In this document: positions 6,648 through 16,494 of the stretch, one piece after another
Position numbering within the stretch: position 1 is the stretch's first letter
How the letters are laid out: each line of letters starts with the position of its first letter
NCBI RefSeq assembly: GCF_000577335.1
Contig: NZ_CBYL010000006.1
Span: 1 to 64,000, forward strand
DNA from: Faecalispora jeddahensis
GTDB taxonomy: Bacteria > Bacillota > Clostridia > Oscillospirales > Acutalibacteraceae
Length of the DNA stretch: 64,000 bases
Direction: 5' to 3'
Translations under genes and position numbers: made by a program
Notes under the pieces: generated by a model
Databases searched by the model: none
What the model was told of the DNA's origin: nothing
The model's input: only the letters and a program-made list of their open reading frames with translations

Positions 6648-9056
6648 TTATTTCGCCACAATATTGACCAGCTTGCCCGGTACGTAGATCTCTTTTACAA
6701 TCTGCTTACCGGAAAGCTCCGCGGCGATCTTCGGCTGATCCTTCGCCGCCTGAATCGCCTGCTCTTTGGTATATTCCACGGAGATTTCAATGCGGGCCCG
6801 CACCTTGCCGCTGACCTGCAGCGCGATTTCCACCGTGCTCTCCTTGCATTTTTCCTCGTCATATTCCGGCCAGTTCTGCTGGGCTACAAGCCCGGTGCCG
6901 AGCTTTGCCTGCGCCCACACCTCTTCCGTTACATGGGGGGCAAAGGGATTCAGCAGCAGAGTAAAGACGCGCAGCTCTTCACGGTTGATGGAACCGGCGT
7001 CGGAAATATCGTTGATCAGGGCCATCAGCGAAGCGATCGCCGTGTTGAATTTCAGGTTTTCAATATCCTCGCCGACCTTTTTGATCGTCTTGTGGAACGG
7101 CTGCTCCAGCGCGGGAGTGATCTGATCCCCCGGCACCAGACGCTCCGTCAGCGCGTAGTAGCGCTCCAAAAAGCGGCGGCTCCCCTTGATGCTTGCGGTG
7201 TTCCACGGGGCGGCCTTTTCAAAGTCGCCGATGAACATCTCATACAGTCTCATGGTATCCGCGCCGTACTCCTCGACAATCTCATCCGGATTGACGACGT
7301 TGCCGCGGGATTTGCTCATCTTTTCGCCGTTCTCACCCAGAATCATGCCGTGGCTGGTGCGCTTGGCATACGGCTCGGGTGTGGGAACAACGTCGATGTC
7401 ATACAAGAATTTGTGCCAGAAGCGGCTGTACAGCAGATGAAGCGTGGTATGCTCCATTCCGCCATTGTACCAATCGACCGGCGACCAGTATTCGAGCGCC
7501 TCTTTGCCGGCCAGCGCCTTGTCGTTGTGGGGATCCATATAGCGCAGGAAGTACCAGGAGGAACCCGCCCACTGGGGCATGGTATCTGTTTCGCGCTTGG
7601 CGGGGCCGCCGCAGTGCGGGCAGGTGGTATTGACCCAGTCTGTCATATGTGCCAGCGGGGATTCGCCGTTGTCGGTCGGCTCGTAGGACTTGACCTCCGG
7701 CAAAGTCAGCGGCAGCTCGCTCTCCGGCAGACCTACAAAGCCGCATTTGTCGCAGTGAACGATCGGGATCGGTTCGCCCCAATAGCGCTGGCGCGAGAAC
7801 ACCCAGTCGCGGAGCTTGAAGTTGACCTTCTGCTCGCCGATGCCCTTCTCCGCCAGATACTCGATGATCTTCTTCTTCGCGTCCTCAACGGTCAGGCCGT
7901 CCAGAATGCCGGAATTGACCATCACACCGGTTTCGCAGTCGGTAAACGCTTCTTTTTCCACGTCGCCGCCCTGTACGACCTCGATGATCGGCAGATTGAA
8001 CTTTTTCGCGAATTCCCAGTCGCGGGTATCGTGGCCGGGCACCGCCATAATCGCGCCGGTACCGTAGGACACGAGAACATAATCGGAAATAAAGATCGGG
8101 ATTTCTTTCCCGGTCAGCGGATTCGTAGCGGTTACGCCGTCCAGACGCACACCGGTTTTCTCTTTGGCCACCTCGGTGCGCTCAAAGTCGGACTTTTTGG
8201 AAGCCTCCTGCTGGTAAGCGCGGATTTCATCCAGATTGCGCAGGCTGTCGGCCCAGGTTTCGAGGTACGGATGCTCCGGCGAAAGAACCATATAGGTTGC
8301 GCCGTAGAGCGTGTCGGGCCGGGTGGTGTAAACGGTCAGCTCTTCGCCGTGGCTGGTCTGAAAGCGGACCTCGGCGCCGGTGGAACGGCCGATCCAGTTC
8401 CTCTGCTGCGCCTTGACGCGCTCGGGGTAATCCACCAGATCAAGATCATCCACCAAGCGCTGGGCATACTCGGTGATTTTCAGCATCCACTGCGATTTGA
8501 CCTTGTGCACGACCTCGCTGCCGCAGCGCTCGCAGACGCCGTTGACAACCTCTTCATTGGCCAGAACGCATTTGCACGAGGTGCACCAGTTGACGGACAT
8601 TTCTTTTTTATAGGCAAGCCCGTGCTTGAACATCTGCAAAAAGATCCACTGTGTCCACTTATAATAGGACGGGTCTGTCGTGTTGACCTCTCGGGACCAG
8701 TCGAAGGAAAGGCCCAGCGCCTGCAGCTGCTGCTTGAAACGGGCGATATTTTTCTCAGTTACGATAGCCGGATGCACGTGATTTTTGATCGCGAAGTTTT
8801 CGGTCGGCAGACCGAACGCATCCCAGCCAATGGGATACAGCACATTATAGCCCATCATTCTGCGGCGGCGGGATACAATATCCAGCGCCGTGTAAGAGCG
8901 GGGATGCCCGACATGCAGGCCCTGCCCGGAGGGATAAGGAAATTCAATCAGGGCGTAGAATTTCGGCTTGTCCGTAGATGTGGACGCGTGAAAAACGCCT
9001 GCTTCCTCCCATTTTTTCTGCCACCGTTCTTCAATCGGTTTATGTTCGTATTTCAC
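6648..9056 (-). CDS. leuS: Leucyl-tRNA synthetase
   Basis: 802 residues, full bacterial length. Class I signatures are intact: HVGH (residues 48-51, the HIGH motif, in [15 protein letters not shown]) and KMSKS (about 578). The inserted editing domain and zinc-type cysteine pairs (CTSCKC...CERC and CDKC...CPHC) are visible. It charges tRNA-Leu with leucine in the cytosol. Last gene of a tight run after nadD-yqeK-rsfS (12-bp gap from rsfS), so it has no T-box of its own. Confidence 0.98.
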   Translation of the reverse strand: MKYEHKPIEERWQKKWEEAGVFHASTSTDKPKFYALIEFPYPSGQGLHVGHPRSYTALDIVSRRRRMMGYNVLYPIGWDAFGLPTENFAIKNHVHPAIVTEKNIARFKQQLQALGLSFDWSREVNTTDPSYYKWTQWIFLQMFKHGLAYKKEMSVNWCTSCKCVLANEEVVNGVCERCGSEVVHKVKSQWMLKITEYAQRLVDDLDLVDYPERVKAQQRNWIGRSTGAEVRFQTSHGEELTVYTTRPDTLYGATYMVLSPEHPYLETWADSLRNLDEIRAYQQEASKKSDFERTEVAKEKTGVRLDGVTATNPLTGKEIPIFISDYVLVSYGTGAIMAVPGHDTRDWEFAKKFNLPIIEVVQGGDVEKEAFTDCETGVMVNSGILDGLTVEDAKKKIIEYLAEKGIGEQKVNFKLRDWVFSRQRYWGEPIPIVHCDKCGFVGLPESELPLTLPEVKSYEPTDNGESPLAHMTDWVNTTCPHCGGPAKRETDTMPQWAGSSWYFLRYMDPHNDKALAGKEALEYWSPVDWYNGGMEHTTLHLLYSRFWHKFLYDIDVVPTPEPYAKRTSHGMILGENGEKMSKSRGNVVNPDEIVEEYGADTMRLYEMFIGDFEKAAPWNTASIKGSRRFLERYYALTERLVPGDQITPALEQPFHKTIKKVGEDIENLKFNTAIASLMALINDISDAGSINREELRVFTLLLNPFAPHVTEEVWAQAKLGTGLVAQQNWPEYDEEKCKESTVEIALQVSGKVRARIEISVEYTKEQAIQAAKDQPKIAAELSGKQIVKEIYVPGKLVNIVAK

Positions 9057-9068
9057 TGGTGCTCCCCC

Positions 9069-9428
9069 TCATTCCGCTTCGCTCAAAAAGTCGAGCTCTA
9101 TATTTTCCGCGTCCTGCCACAGGCGATCCAGATCATAAAACCGGCGTGCTTCTGCGGTAAAAACGTGAATGACGACATGACCGTAATCCAGAAGAATCCA
9201 GGAATTGGAACGGTATCCTTCCACGTGGTCGGGCATAATTCCCGTTTCTTTCAGCTGGAATTCCAACTCATCGGCCAGAGCCTTTACATGCGTGCTGCTG
9301 GTACCTGTCGCCAGCACAAAATAATCCGCCAGCACAGACAGCTCCCGGATTCCCAGCACTTTCAGCTCATCGGCTTTTTTGTTGTCTAAAATCGCTGCGG
9401 CCTTTTGGGCCAGCTCTAATGATGTCAT
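9069..9428 (-). CDS. rsfS: Ribosomal silencing factor RsfS
   Basis: 119 residues from the ATG at 9428 (GGTGG seven bases upstream; an in-frame TTG eight codons earlier is less likely). Motifs DYFVLATGTSSTHVKALAD and WILLDYGHVVIHVF are those of the RsfS/Iojap family, which binds ribosomal protein L14 and blocks 30S-50S joining in starved cells. Its place between yqeK and leuS is conserved in Firmicutes. Confidence 0.95.
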   Translation of the reverse strand: MTSLELAQKAAAILDNKKADELKVLGIRELSVLADYFVLATGTSSTHVKALADELEFQLKETGIMPDHVEGYRSNSWILLDYGHVVIHVFTAEARRFYDLDRLWQDAENIELDFLSEAE

Positions 9429-9464
9429 CTGGTAACCACCATTTCTACTCAAATTTTTGAATGT

Positions 9465-10037
9465 TTATTTCTCGCCGCGGGAAACGATCTCTGCGTTATA
9501 CGCGGCCAAACTGTCAGGGTGAATCGGTTTTTGGTTCTGTGATAAATCCTGAATCGTAAAAATCAGACCGGCCATTACGGCTTCCTGCAGACCGTGGCGG
9601 GCCGCCTCGCGCAGCTCCTGTACACCCTCGTAATCCCGCTCATCCGAAATAAAATCCGCCACAAACACGATCTTCTCCAATAAAGACATATTGGCGCGCC
9701 CTGTGGTGTGGTACCGCACGGCGTCGAGAATCTCCTGATCCTCAATGCCCAAAACGCATTGCAGATAGGCCGCGCCCGCCATGGCGTGCCACAGCTTTGG
9801 CGCGCAGCGCTCCACGTCTGTGAGCATTATACCAGAAGCATCCATGATTTTCAACTGCTCTTCGGGCGGGGCCTCTTTCATGATGTCGTGAAGAATCCCG
9901 GCCAGCCTGGCTTTTTTAGGATCGACCCCATTCAGTACCGCCAGCTCCTGCGCCGCCTTTGCAACATTCATGCTGTGCTGGAAGCGCTTGTCGGACAAGC
10001 GGCCGCGGACAATTTCTTCATACTGTTTCTCATCCAT
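9465..10037 (-). CDS. yqeK: HD-domain diadenosine tetraphosphatase YqeK
   Basis: 190 residues. HD motif with H21, then LHDIMKE (H50-D51), and later RYHTTGR, matching YqeK, which cleaves Ap4A symmetrically into two ADP. The longer open frame upstream overlaps nadD and is rejected. The ATG at 10037 overlaps the 3' end of nadD by 8 bp, so the two are likely coupled; this nadD-yqeK pairing is common. Confidence 0.93.
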   Translation of the reverse strand: MDEKQYEEIVRGRLSDKRFQHSMNVAKAAQELAVLNGVDPKKARLAGILHDIMKEAPPEEQLKIMDASGIMLTDVERCAPKLWHAMAGAAYLQCVLGIEDQEILDAVRYHTTGRANMSLLEKIVFVADFISDERDYEGVQELREAARHGLQEAVMAGLIFTIQDLSQNQKPIHPDSLAAYNAEIVSRGEK

Positions 10038-10641
10038 TGGAAATCCCCCCGTATAAATGATGCTCCGTAATATATTCCTCCACGGCCTTCGGAACCAGCC
10101 CGGTGATGGGTAGCCCCTGCCCGATGCGCTCGCGCACCAGCGTGGAGGAAATGGGAAGAAGCGAAAGCTCTTCCACATGCGTTTTCACGCCAAGGCTCTC
10201 GAGGTGTTTTGCATAGGCCAAAAGCTCGCTGCGGCCGTTTTCATTCCGCGGCACCGCGCACATGCGGGCCAGGCGGAACAGCTCCTCGCTTTGGTACCAA
10301 TGCTCCAGCGTCAAAAACATGTCCGCACCCATCAAAAGGTACAGCTCGGCGTCCGGGTTCGTTTGATGCAGCTGCCGCAGGGTATCTACCGTATAGCTCG
10401 GGCCCTCCCGCAGCAGCTCTAAATCCGATACCTCAAGGCCGTACGGCTGCGCCGCCAGACGGCACATCTCGAGCCGGTCCTTCGCATCCGCCAGATCGGC
10501 CGCCGCCTTATGCGGCGGCACGCGTGAGGGAATCAGCAGCACGCGGTCAAGCCCCAGACGCTCGCGAAAGCCCTGCACCAAATGCAGGTGCCCGTTATGA
10601 ACCGGGTTGAAGGTTCCGCCGAATATCGCCAGTTTTTTCAT
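10030..10641 (-). CDS. nadD: Nicotinate-nucleotide adenylyltransferase
   Basis: 203 residues. The nucleotidyltransferase signature GGTFNPVHNGH (8-18) and the ISSTLVRERI motif near the C-terminus are both present. It adenylates nicotinate mononucleotide to deamido-NAD in NAD biosynthesis. Start at 10641 fits the family N-terminus MKKLAIFGG and has CAGGAGG upstream; 43 upstream in-frame codons are not family-like. Separated from yhbY by 128 bp with no obvious signal. Confidence 0.96.
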   Translation of the reverse strand: MKKLAIFGGTFNPVHNGHLHLVQGFRERLGLDRVLLIPSRVPPHKAAADLADAKDRLEMCRLAAQPYGLEVSDLELLREGPSYTVDTLRQLHQTNPDAELYLLMGADMFLTLEHWYQSEELFRLARMCAVPRNENGRSELLAYAKHLESLGVKTHVEELSLLPISSTLVRERIGQGLPITGLVPKAVEEYITEHHLYGGISNG

Positions 10642-10769
10642 GGGGCCTCCTGATACCGAATGAAAGCAAAAGCTCTGATTTTTTCTTTCTTCTCCGCCCC
10701 CGGCGAAAGAGAGAGAACTCTTTTCAGCGTTTTTGCATCGTGAATGCGTATGGAATTCGCTGCGTTCCA

Positions 10770-11075
10770 TTATTTTTTCGCGGGCCTTGGCAGAACGATT
10801 TTGGGTTCCTTCTGATTTTTGCGGTACAGCACGAACTTTCCGCCGATGACCTGCACCACCTCGGCCGAAAGAGGAGCCGCCAGCTCATCCGCCGCCTGAC
10901 GCGCGGTGATCCCCGCGGTTTCCAGCACCTTGCCCTTGATCAGCTCACGGGCGGTGAGCGCGTCGTCCGCCTGCCTCATAATATCATCGCTCATGCCGTC
11001 CTTGCCAATCATCAGGATCGTGTCGAGCGGATTTGCCATAGAGCGCAGAAACGCCCGCTGCTTACTTGTGATCAT
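10770..11075 (-). CDS. yhbY: YhbY/CRM-domain ribosome assembly RNA-binding protein
   Basis: 101 residues forming a single CRM domain with the GKDG loop (about residues 24-27) and the VQVIGGKFVLYRKN C-terminal strand. YhbY binds pre-50S particles. It follows rdgB by 18 bp in the same transcription unit. Confidence 0.93.
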   Translation of the reverse strand: MITSKQRAFLRSMANPLDTILMIGKDGMSDDIMRQADDALTARELIKGKVLETAGITARQAADELAAPLSAEVVQVIGGKFVLYRKNQKEPKIVLPRPAKK

Positions 11076-11093
11076 GTAGTATACTCCTTTATT

Positions 11094-11678
11094 TTAACCA
11101 TTTTTCTTCCAGTTTTCCAGCTCCTGCGCCAATTTTGCAAGCGCGCGGCCGCGGTGGCTGATGCTGTCTTTTTCTTCGGCCGTCATCTCTGCATAGGAGC
11201 GTTCCCCTACAAGGAAAATCGGGTCGTAGCCAAAGCCGCCCTCACCCTTCGGCCCGAATGCGATGATGCCCTCACAGGCGCCCTCCGCCGTGAGGATCTT
11301 TCCGTCCGGGAACACACAGCAGACCGCGCTGACGAACCGCGCCGTGCGCTGCTCTGTAGGGACCTCGCGAAGCTCCTCCAGCAGCTTTTCGTACCGCTGC
11401 CGGTCGGTCGCGCCCTCGCCCGCGTAGCGCGCGGAGTAAACGCCGGGCGCGCCGCCGAGCGCATCCACCACAAGGCCGGAGTCATCCGCAATCGCGGGCA
11501 TACCGGTTACTTTGCAGGCGGATTCCGCTTTGAGCAGAGCGTTTTCGGCAAAGGTGGTGCCGGTTTCCTCCACCTCTGGCAAATCTTCCCGGATCACGGC
11601 ATCAAAGCCCAGGGGCTCCAGGATTCTTTTGAGTTCTTTCAGCTTTTTTGCATTATGTGTCGCGATTACAAATGTCAT
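11094..11678 (-). CDS. rdgB: XTP/dITP pyrophosphatase (RdgB/HAM1)
   Basis: 194 residues. N-terminal FVIATHNAKKLKELKRIL, the DDSGLVVDALGGAPGVYSAR block and GGFGYDPIF are diagnostic. The enzyme hydrolyses ITP, dITP and XTP to keep deaminated purines out of nucleic acids. Its start overlaps the ftsY stop by 4 bp. Confidence 0.96.
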   Translation of the reverse strand: MTFVIATHNAKKLKELKRILEPLGFDAVIREDLPEVEETGTTFAENALLKAESACKVTGMPAIADDSGLVVDALGGAPGVYSARYAGEGATDRQRYEKLLEELREVPTEQRTARFVSAVCCVFPDGKILTAEGACEGIIAFGPKGEGGFGYDPIFLVGERSYAEMTAEEKDSISHRGRALAKLAQELENWKKNG

Positions 11679-12592
11679 TCCGCTTCCCTCTCAAACAGAG
11701 CCGCGGCGAACTCGTCCGCCTCAAACGGCTGCAAATCGTCTATTTTCTCGCCAAGGCCGATCAGCTTGACGGGCAGGCCAAGCTCCTGCCGAATGGGCAG
11801 CACCACGCCGCCGCGCGCCGTGCCGTCGAGCTTTGTGAGCACAATGCCGGTCAGACCCGCCGCGTTCTGGAACTCTCTTGCCTGGTTCACGGCGTTCTGC
11901 CCGGTGGTGGCGTCGAGCACAAGCAGAACCTCTTTGTCGCAGTCCGGCAGTTCGCGGTCGATAATACGGCTGATCTTCGACAGCTCATCCATCAGGTGCT
12001 TTTTATTGTGCAGGCGTCCGGCGGTGTCGCAGATCACAACATCCATGCCGCGTGCTTTGGCCGCCGCGATGGTATCAAACACCACAGCCGCGGGGTCGGA
12101 GCCCTCCGCGTGCTTGACCATCGGCACATCGGCGCGATCTGCCCACACCTGCAGCTGATCGATCGCCGCTGCTCGGAACGTATCCGCCGCGCCGAGGATG
12201 ACCTTCTTGCCCTCGCGCGAAAGCTTCGCGGCAAGCTTGCCGATGGTGGTCGTTTTGCCCACGCCGTTCACGCCGATGATCAGAATTACAGACGGCTTGG
12301 TCGTAAGCTGCAGCTCCTGGCCGCCGCTGAGCATTTCAGACACGATTTCCTGCAGCAGGCCGCGCACCTCAGAGGGGTTTGTCACGCCGTTCTTCTTCAC
12401 GCGGACACGCAGCTCTTCGCAGATTTTGGCGGAGGTGGTGGTACCGACATCCCCCATGATGAGCAGCTCCTCGAGTTCTTCGAACAGCTCTTCATCGATT
12501 TTCGTAAAGCTGTTCAGCATCGTGTCGATCTGCCCGGTGATGCTATCGCGTGTTTTTTTCAGTCCTTCTTTGATCTTATCAAAAAATCCCAT
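11675..12592 (-). CDS. ftsY: Signal recognition particle receptor FtsY
   Basis: 305 residues: a short N domain and the GTPase G domain with GVNGVGKTTTIGKLA (G1), DTAGR (G3) and TKLDGTARGG (G4/G5). No long acidic A domain, as usual in Firmicutes. It receives SRP-ribosome complexes at the membrane. ATG at 12592 has AAAGGAG seven bases upstream. Coupled to rdgB by ATGA overlap and downstream of smc, the standard smc-ftsY order. Confidence 0.97.
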   Translation of the reverse strand: MGFFDKIKEGLKKTRDSITGQIDTMLNSFTKIDEELFEELEELLIMGDVGTTTSAKICEELRVRVKKNGVTNPSEVRGLLQEIVSEMLSGGQELQLTTKPSVILIIGVNGVGKTTTIGKLAAKLSREGKKVILGAADTFRAAAIDQLQVWADRADVPMVKHAEGSDPAAVVFDTIAAAKARGMDVVICDTAGRLHNKKHLMDELSKISRIIDRELPDCDKEVLLVLDATTGQNAVNQAREFQNAAGLTGIVLTKLDGTARGGVVLPIRQELGLPVKLIGLGEKIDDLQPFEADEFAAALFEREAE

Positions 12593-12643
12593 CGCAAACT
12601 CCTTTATATCTTGTAATACTGCTTCCTTTTCAAACAATTCGTT

Positions 12644-12678
12644 GGTGTCTTCCCACGCAACAGGCGTGGGAAGACACC
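12644..12678. repeat. Perfect 15-bp stem-loop between smc and ftsY
   Basis: GGTGTCTTCCCACGC (12644-12658) and its exact reverse complement (12664-12678) with a 5-nt AACAG loop. No T tract, so not a normal terminator; it may be an RNA-processing or stability element in the smc-ftsY message. Core TCTTCCC/GGGAAGA resembles the other stem-loops in this window. Confidence 0.75.
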
Positions 12679-12714
12679 ACTATTCTAATATAAAATTGCT
12701 TTCAATGGAATCCA

Positions 12715-15700
12715 CTATCCCTGCCTGATTCCAAGCTTCTGCTCAATTTCAGAGGCACGCAGCTCCAAAAGCTTTGAAACGCCCTCATCCTGCATGGTCA
12801 CGCCGTACAGCACATCCGCTTCTTCCATGGTTCCGCGGCGGTGCGTAATGACAATAAACTGTGTTTTTTGGTTCATGCCGCGCAGGTAGCCCGCAAAGCG
12901 GTCCACGTTCACGTCGTCGAGCGCAGCCTCGATTTCATCCAGCACGCAGAACGGCGGCGGATTGACCTTCATAATGGCGAAATACAGCGCGATGGCCACC
13001 AGCGCCTTTTCGCCGCCCGAAAGCGACTCCAGATGCGTGACGATCTTCCCTGGCGGCTGAACGGAAATTTCGATTCCAGAGGTGAGCACATCCTCTGGCT
13101 GGCTCAGCGTCAGCTGAGCAGTACCGCCGCCAAACAGAGAGCGGAACGTTTCGGAGAAATTCTGCCGGATTTTTTCAAAGCGCTGCAAAAACAGCTCCTG
13201 CATTTTCTGGGTCAGCTCGCCGATCAGGCGCCGCAGCTCGTCGCGGGATTTCTCCACGTCTTTGATCTGTTCTTTTAGGAATTCGTACCGCTGCGAGACC
13301 TCTTTGTATTCCTCCACCGCGGCCACGTTCACCGTGCCGAGCGCTTTGATCTTGCCTTTGAGTTCGTTCAGGCGTTTTTTCGCGGTAGAAACGTCCTCCA
13401 GGCGCGGGCTGATCTCTTCGGCCTCCCGCCGGGTCAGTTCGTATTCTTCCCACAAACGGGAAATAATTTCATCATATTCCTTTTGCACGTTGGCGCGCCG
13501 CTCTTCCAATCGGGCCATCTCCTGCCCGATGGTATCCCGCGCGGATGACTGCTCGCGCTCCTCGGCCCGCAGCCGCGCGGCCTGTGTTTCCAAGTCAGCC
13601 CGCTGCTTGGCAATACTCTCCACGCTCTCGCGGGAAGCGGCGGCGGCATCCCGCAGGTCTTTTGCCTGAAGCCGAAGCTGCTGCGCCTGCTGTTCGAGCG
13701 CGCAGTCTTTTTCCCGAAGCTGCGAAAGCTCCTGGTTCAGACGCTCTGCCAGCCCGGCGTAATTCAGGCGGCGGTTCTCCAATTCCTGTGCGGCGGCGGC
13801 GAGCGCCTCTTTTTCCTTCTCGGCGGAAAGCGCCGTCATGCGCGCCTCCTGCAGAGCATCCGTCAAAGCCTGATAGCGTTTGTCCAGCTCCTCGCGGTCG
13901 CCGGTCATCTGACTGACGCTTTGGCGCAGGGCAGTGATCTGCTCTTCCAGCGCTTCGGCGTCTCGCAGAGCCTGCTCCTTCTGCTGCCGCAGCTCAAGAA
14001 GGCGCTGCTCGGCCTTTTGCTGCTCCGCCGCAAGCTCCTTTGCGCCGCTTTCCAGCGACTGCCGTTCGGCGCGTACCCGCCCGTATTCGGCCTGCAGATT
14101 CACACGGTCCTCTTTGGCTGTGCTCAGCTCGGCCTGCGAAGCGGACAGGGATGCCTGCGCGGCGGAAAACTCCGCCTGCGCCGCTTTGAGCGCGGCCTCG
14201 GCCTCCTCTGCCTTCTGCGACAGCGCCGCGGCCTGTTTTTTGGCCTGCTCCATCTGCGCCGTACGGCTTAACAGCCCGGCGTTTTTCGCCAGAGAACCGC
14301 CGGTGAGCGAGCCGCCCGTATTGACCACCTGACCGTCCAGCGTGACCACGCGGAACCGGTAGGAAAAACGCTTCGCAATCGCGACGGCGCTGTCGAGGTC
14401 TTCCGCAATCACGATGCGCCCCAGAAGCGAGCGCATGATGCCCTCATACTTTGAGTCGCACCCGCAAACGGAGAACGCGACGCCGACAAACCCCGAGCAA
14501 TCGGAAAGTCCCTGCTCCTGCAGAAGGTTCCCGTGAATCGTCGAGATCGGCAGGAAGGTGGCGCGCCCCGAATCCTTTTGTTTTAAGAGGTTGATCGCAC
14601 GTTTTGCGTCCTGCTCGGTTTCCACCACGATATTCTGCATGGCGGCCCCCAGAGCCGTTTCCACCGCGGTAGCGTACTCGGCGGGAACCTGCAGCAGCCG
14701 CGAAACCGGGCCGTGAATTCCGGTCAGGCTGCCGTGCCCGACCTCCTTCATCACCGTTTTGACACTGTGCGCAAAGCCCTCGAGATTGCGTTCCATCTCT
14801 TCCAGCAGCTTGACGCGCCGGGCCTGCTCCCCGGCGTCCAGCCGGAGCTTCTCGCTTTTTCCGCGGGCTTCTTCCAGGCGTTTCTGCCGGGATTCGAGCC
14901 GCATTTCAAAGCCGCGGGCCGTGTTGGTCAGCGCGGCGATGGTATCCTCCGCTTTTTGCAGCAGGGCGACGCATTCGTGCTCCTCCGACTCCAGCTCCTG
15001 CTTCTGCTGCTCCCGCGACTGCAGGGCCTGCTGTACGGTGGCGCGGCGCAGCTCGATTTCAGAAATGGCGGTGACCGCCGTCATCTCGCGGATTTTTGCC
15101 TGGGATACATCCGCTGTCAGCTGTGTCAGGCGGCGGGTCTGCTCCTCCATCTGGCCGGAATACTGCTCCATCGAGCCGCGCAGCTCCTCCAGCCGTTTAG
15201 AGACGCCGGTGACCTCTTCCTGCCGGCCCAGTACAAATTGATCTTTTTCTTCGATCTGACGCTGTTTTTCTTCGATCTCTTTCCGCAGGTCTTCATCGGA
15301 AAGGGAGGAGTTTTCCAGCTCGTGCAGAATCCTCTCCTGATTCTGCCGGTTATGTTCTCGGTCGTTCTCTAAAACGGCCGCCTCGCCGTCCTTTCGGGCG
15401 GCTTCCTCTTCTTTGGAGGAAGCGAATGTTCTCGCCTCGTCCATATGGGCGGTACAGGCGTTGACTGCCTGATAGTTTTCTTCAATTTGTTTTTCCAGCT
15501 CCGCGGCGCGCTTATCGATTTCCTCCTGCTGCCCGCGGGCCAGAAGAAGCTTATCTTCGTAGTCGCGCAGAATCTGACCGGAGCGCCCCAGCGTATTCAG
15601 CCACAGGCCGATTTCCAGCGTCCGCTTTTCCTCGGCGAATTCCAAATACTGTTTGGCTTTTTCCGCCTGCTCGCGCAGGGGGCCGACCCGGGCTTCGAGT

Positions 15701-16290
15701 TCAGAGAAAATGTCGTGCAGGCGCACCAGATTTTCCTGCGCCTGTTGCAGCCGCCGTTCCGATTCGCCCTTTCGGTAACGAAAACGGGAAATCCCCGCGG
15801 CTTCTTCAAAAATTTCGCGCCGGTCTTCGCTGCGGGCGGCAACGATGCTGTCGATCTTGCCCTGCCCGATCATCGAATAGCCGTCGCGCCCCATGCCGGT
15901 ATCCATAAACAGCTCGTGAATATCGCGCAGGCGCACGGTGTTTTTGTTGAGCAGGTACTCGCTATCCCCCGAACGGTAGTACCGGCGGGTAACGGCGACC
16001 TGATCGCTGTCAAACTCCAGCTGGCGGTCGGCGTTGTCAAAGGTAAGAGTGACCTCCGCATAGCCCTGCGCCTTGCGCGCCGGGGTTCCGCCGAAAATCA
16101 CGTCCTCCATTTTCGAGCAGCGGAGCACACGGGCAGACTGCTCGCCCAGCACCCAGCGGATGGCGTCGCTGACGTTGCTTTTTCCGCTGCCGTTCGGCCC
16201 CACCACGGCGGTGATGCCGCGGTCAAACTGTAAAACCGTTTTATCGGGAAAGGTCTTAAAGCCCTGAAGCTCCAAAGACTTTAACAGCAC
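12715..16290 (-). CDS. smc: Chromosome segregation SMC ATPase
   Basis: 1191 residues, full length. N-terminal Walker A GPNGSGKSN (about 32-40), two long coiled coils (about 170-500 and 670-1000) flanking a hinge (about 520-640), and a C-terminal LSGGEKALVAIALYFA signature with VLDEIEAALD Walker B. It condenses and organises the chromosome with ScpA/ScpB. It lies 204 bp after the radical SAM gene, an interval filled by stem-loop repeats. Confidence 0.98.
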   Translation of the reverse strand: MLLKSLELQGFKTFPDKTVLQFDRGITAVVGPNGSGKSNVSDAIRWVLGEQSARVLRCSKMEDVIFGGTPARKAQGYAEVTLTFDNADRQLEFDSDQVAVTRRYYRSGDSEYLLNKNTVRLRDIHELFMDTGMGRDGYSMIGQGKIDSIVAARSEDRREIFEEAAGISRFRYRKGESERRLQQAQENLVRLHDIFSELEARVGPLREQAEKAKQYLEFAEEKRTLEIGLWLNTLGRSGQILRDYEDKLLLARGQQEEIDKRAAELEKQIEENYQAVNACTAHMDEARTFASSKEEEAARKDGEAAVLENDREHNRQNQERILHELENSSLSDEDLRKEIEEKQRQIEEKDQFVLGRQEEVTGVSKRLEELRGSMEQYSGQMEEQTRRLTQLTADVSQAKIREMTAVTAISEIELRRATVQQALQSREQQKQELESEEHECVALLQKAEDTIAALTNTARGFEMRLESRQKRLEEARGKSEKLRLDAGEQARRVKLLEEMERNLEGFAHSVKTVMKEVGHGSLTGIHGPVSRLLQVPAEYATAVETALGAAMQNIVVETEQDAKRAINLLKQKDSGRATFLPISTIHGNLLQEQGLSDCSGFVGVAFSVCGCDSKYEGIMRSLLGRIVIAEDLDSAVAIAKRFSYRFRVVTLDGQVVNTGGSLTGGSLAKNAGLLSRTAQMEQAKKQAAALSQKAEEAEAALKAAQAEFSAAQASLSASQAELSTAKEDRVNLQAEYGRVRAERQSLESGAKELAAEQQKAEQRLLELRQQKEQALRDAEALEEQITALRQSVSQMTGDREELDKRYQALTDALQEARMTALSAEKEKEALAAAAQELENRRLNYAGLAERLNQELSQLREKDCALEQQAQQLRLQAKDLRDAAAASRESVESIAKQRADLETQAARLRAEEREQSSARDTIGQEMARLEERRANVQKEYDEIISRLWEEYELTRREAEEISPRLEDVSTAKKRLNELKGKIKALGTVNVAAVEEYKEVSQRYEFLKEQIKDVEKSRDELRRLIGELTQKMQELFLQRFEKIRQNFSETFRSLFGGGTAQLTLSQPEDVLTSGIEISVQPPGKIVTHLESLSGGEKALVAIALYFAIMKVNPPPFCVLDEIEAALDDVNVDRFAGYLRGMNQKTQFIVITHRRGTMEEADVLYGVTMQDEGVSKLLELRASEIEQKLGIRQG

Positions 16291-16349
16291 TCGTGTTCAC
16301 CTGCTTTCGGATTGATCCTGATCTTTCATCATAACCGCAACTCAATGCT

Positions 16350-16480
16350 TGCTGGTTCTTCCCCGCTTTCGGCGGAGCAAGGATACTGTGTCAATTCATT
16401 TCAAATAGCCCGATGATAAAGTACGGCGATTTCTTCTCCGCCTGCGGCGCGGAAGAAATCGGCAGCTTTTTCAAAGCGGT
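16350..16480. repeat. Dispersed intergenic stem-loop repeat, copy 2, with a second hairpin
   Basis: 16389-16480 matches the repeat at 4614-4706. The hairpin CGATTTCTTC (16427-16436) / GAAGAAATCG (16452-16461) is perfect over 10 bp with an inner CCGCC/GGCGCGG. Just before it, about 16350-16386, is a weaker CTTCCCCGC-tttc-GGCGGAG hairpin. Both sit between the radical SAM gene and smc. Confidence 0.65.
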
Positions 16481-16494
16481 TCTTCACTCTTATT

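Noticed and set aside
6540-9389. A 949-codon open frame on the plus strand opposite leuS
   Set aside because: It is antisense to an intact leuS with all motifs, has biased composition from codon reading of the other strand, and matches no family.
9465-10178. The longer yqeK frame starting at 10178
   Set aside because: Its first 47 codons overlap nadD in another frame and do not match the YqeK family; the ATG at 10037 does.
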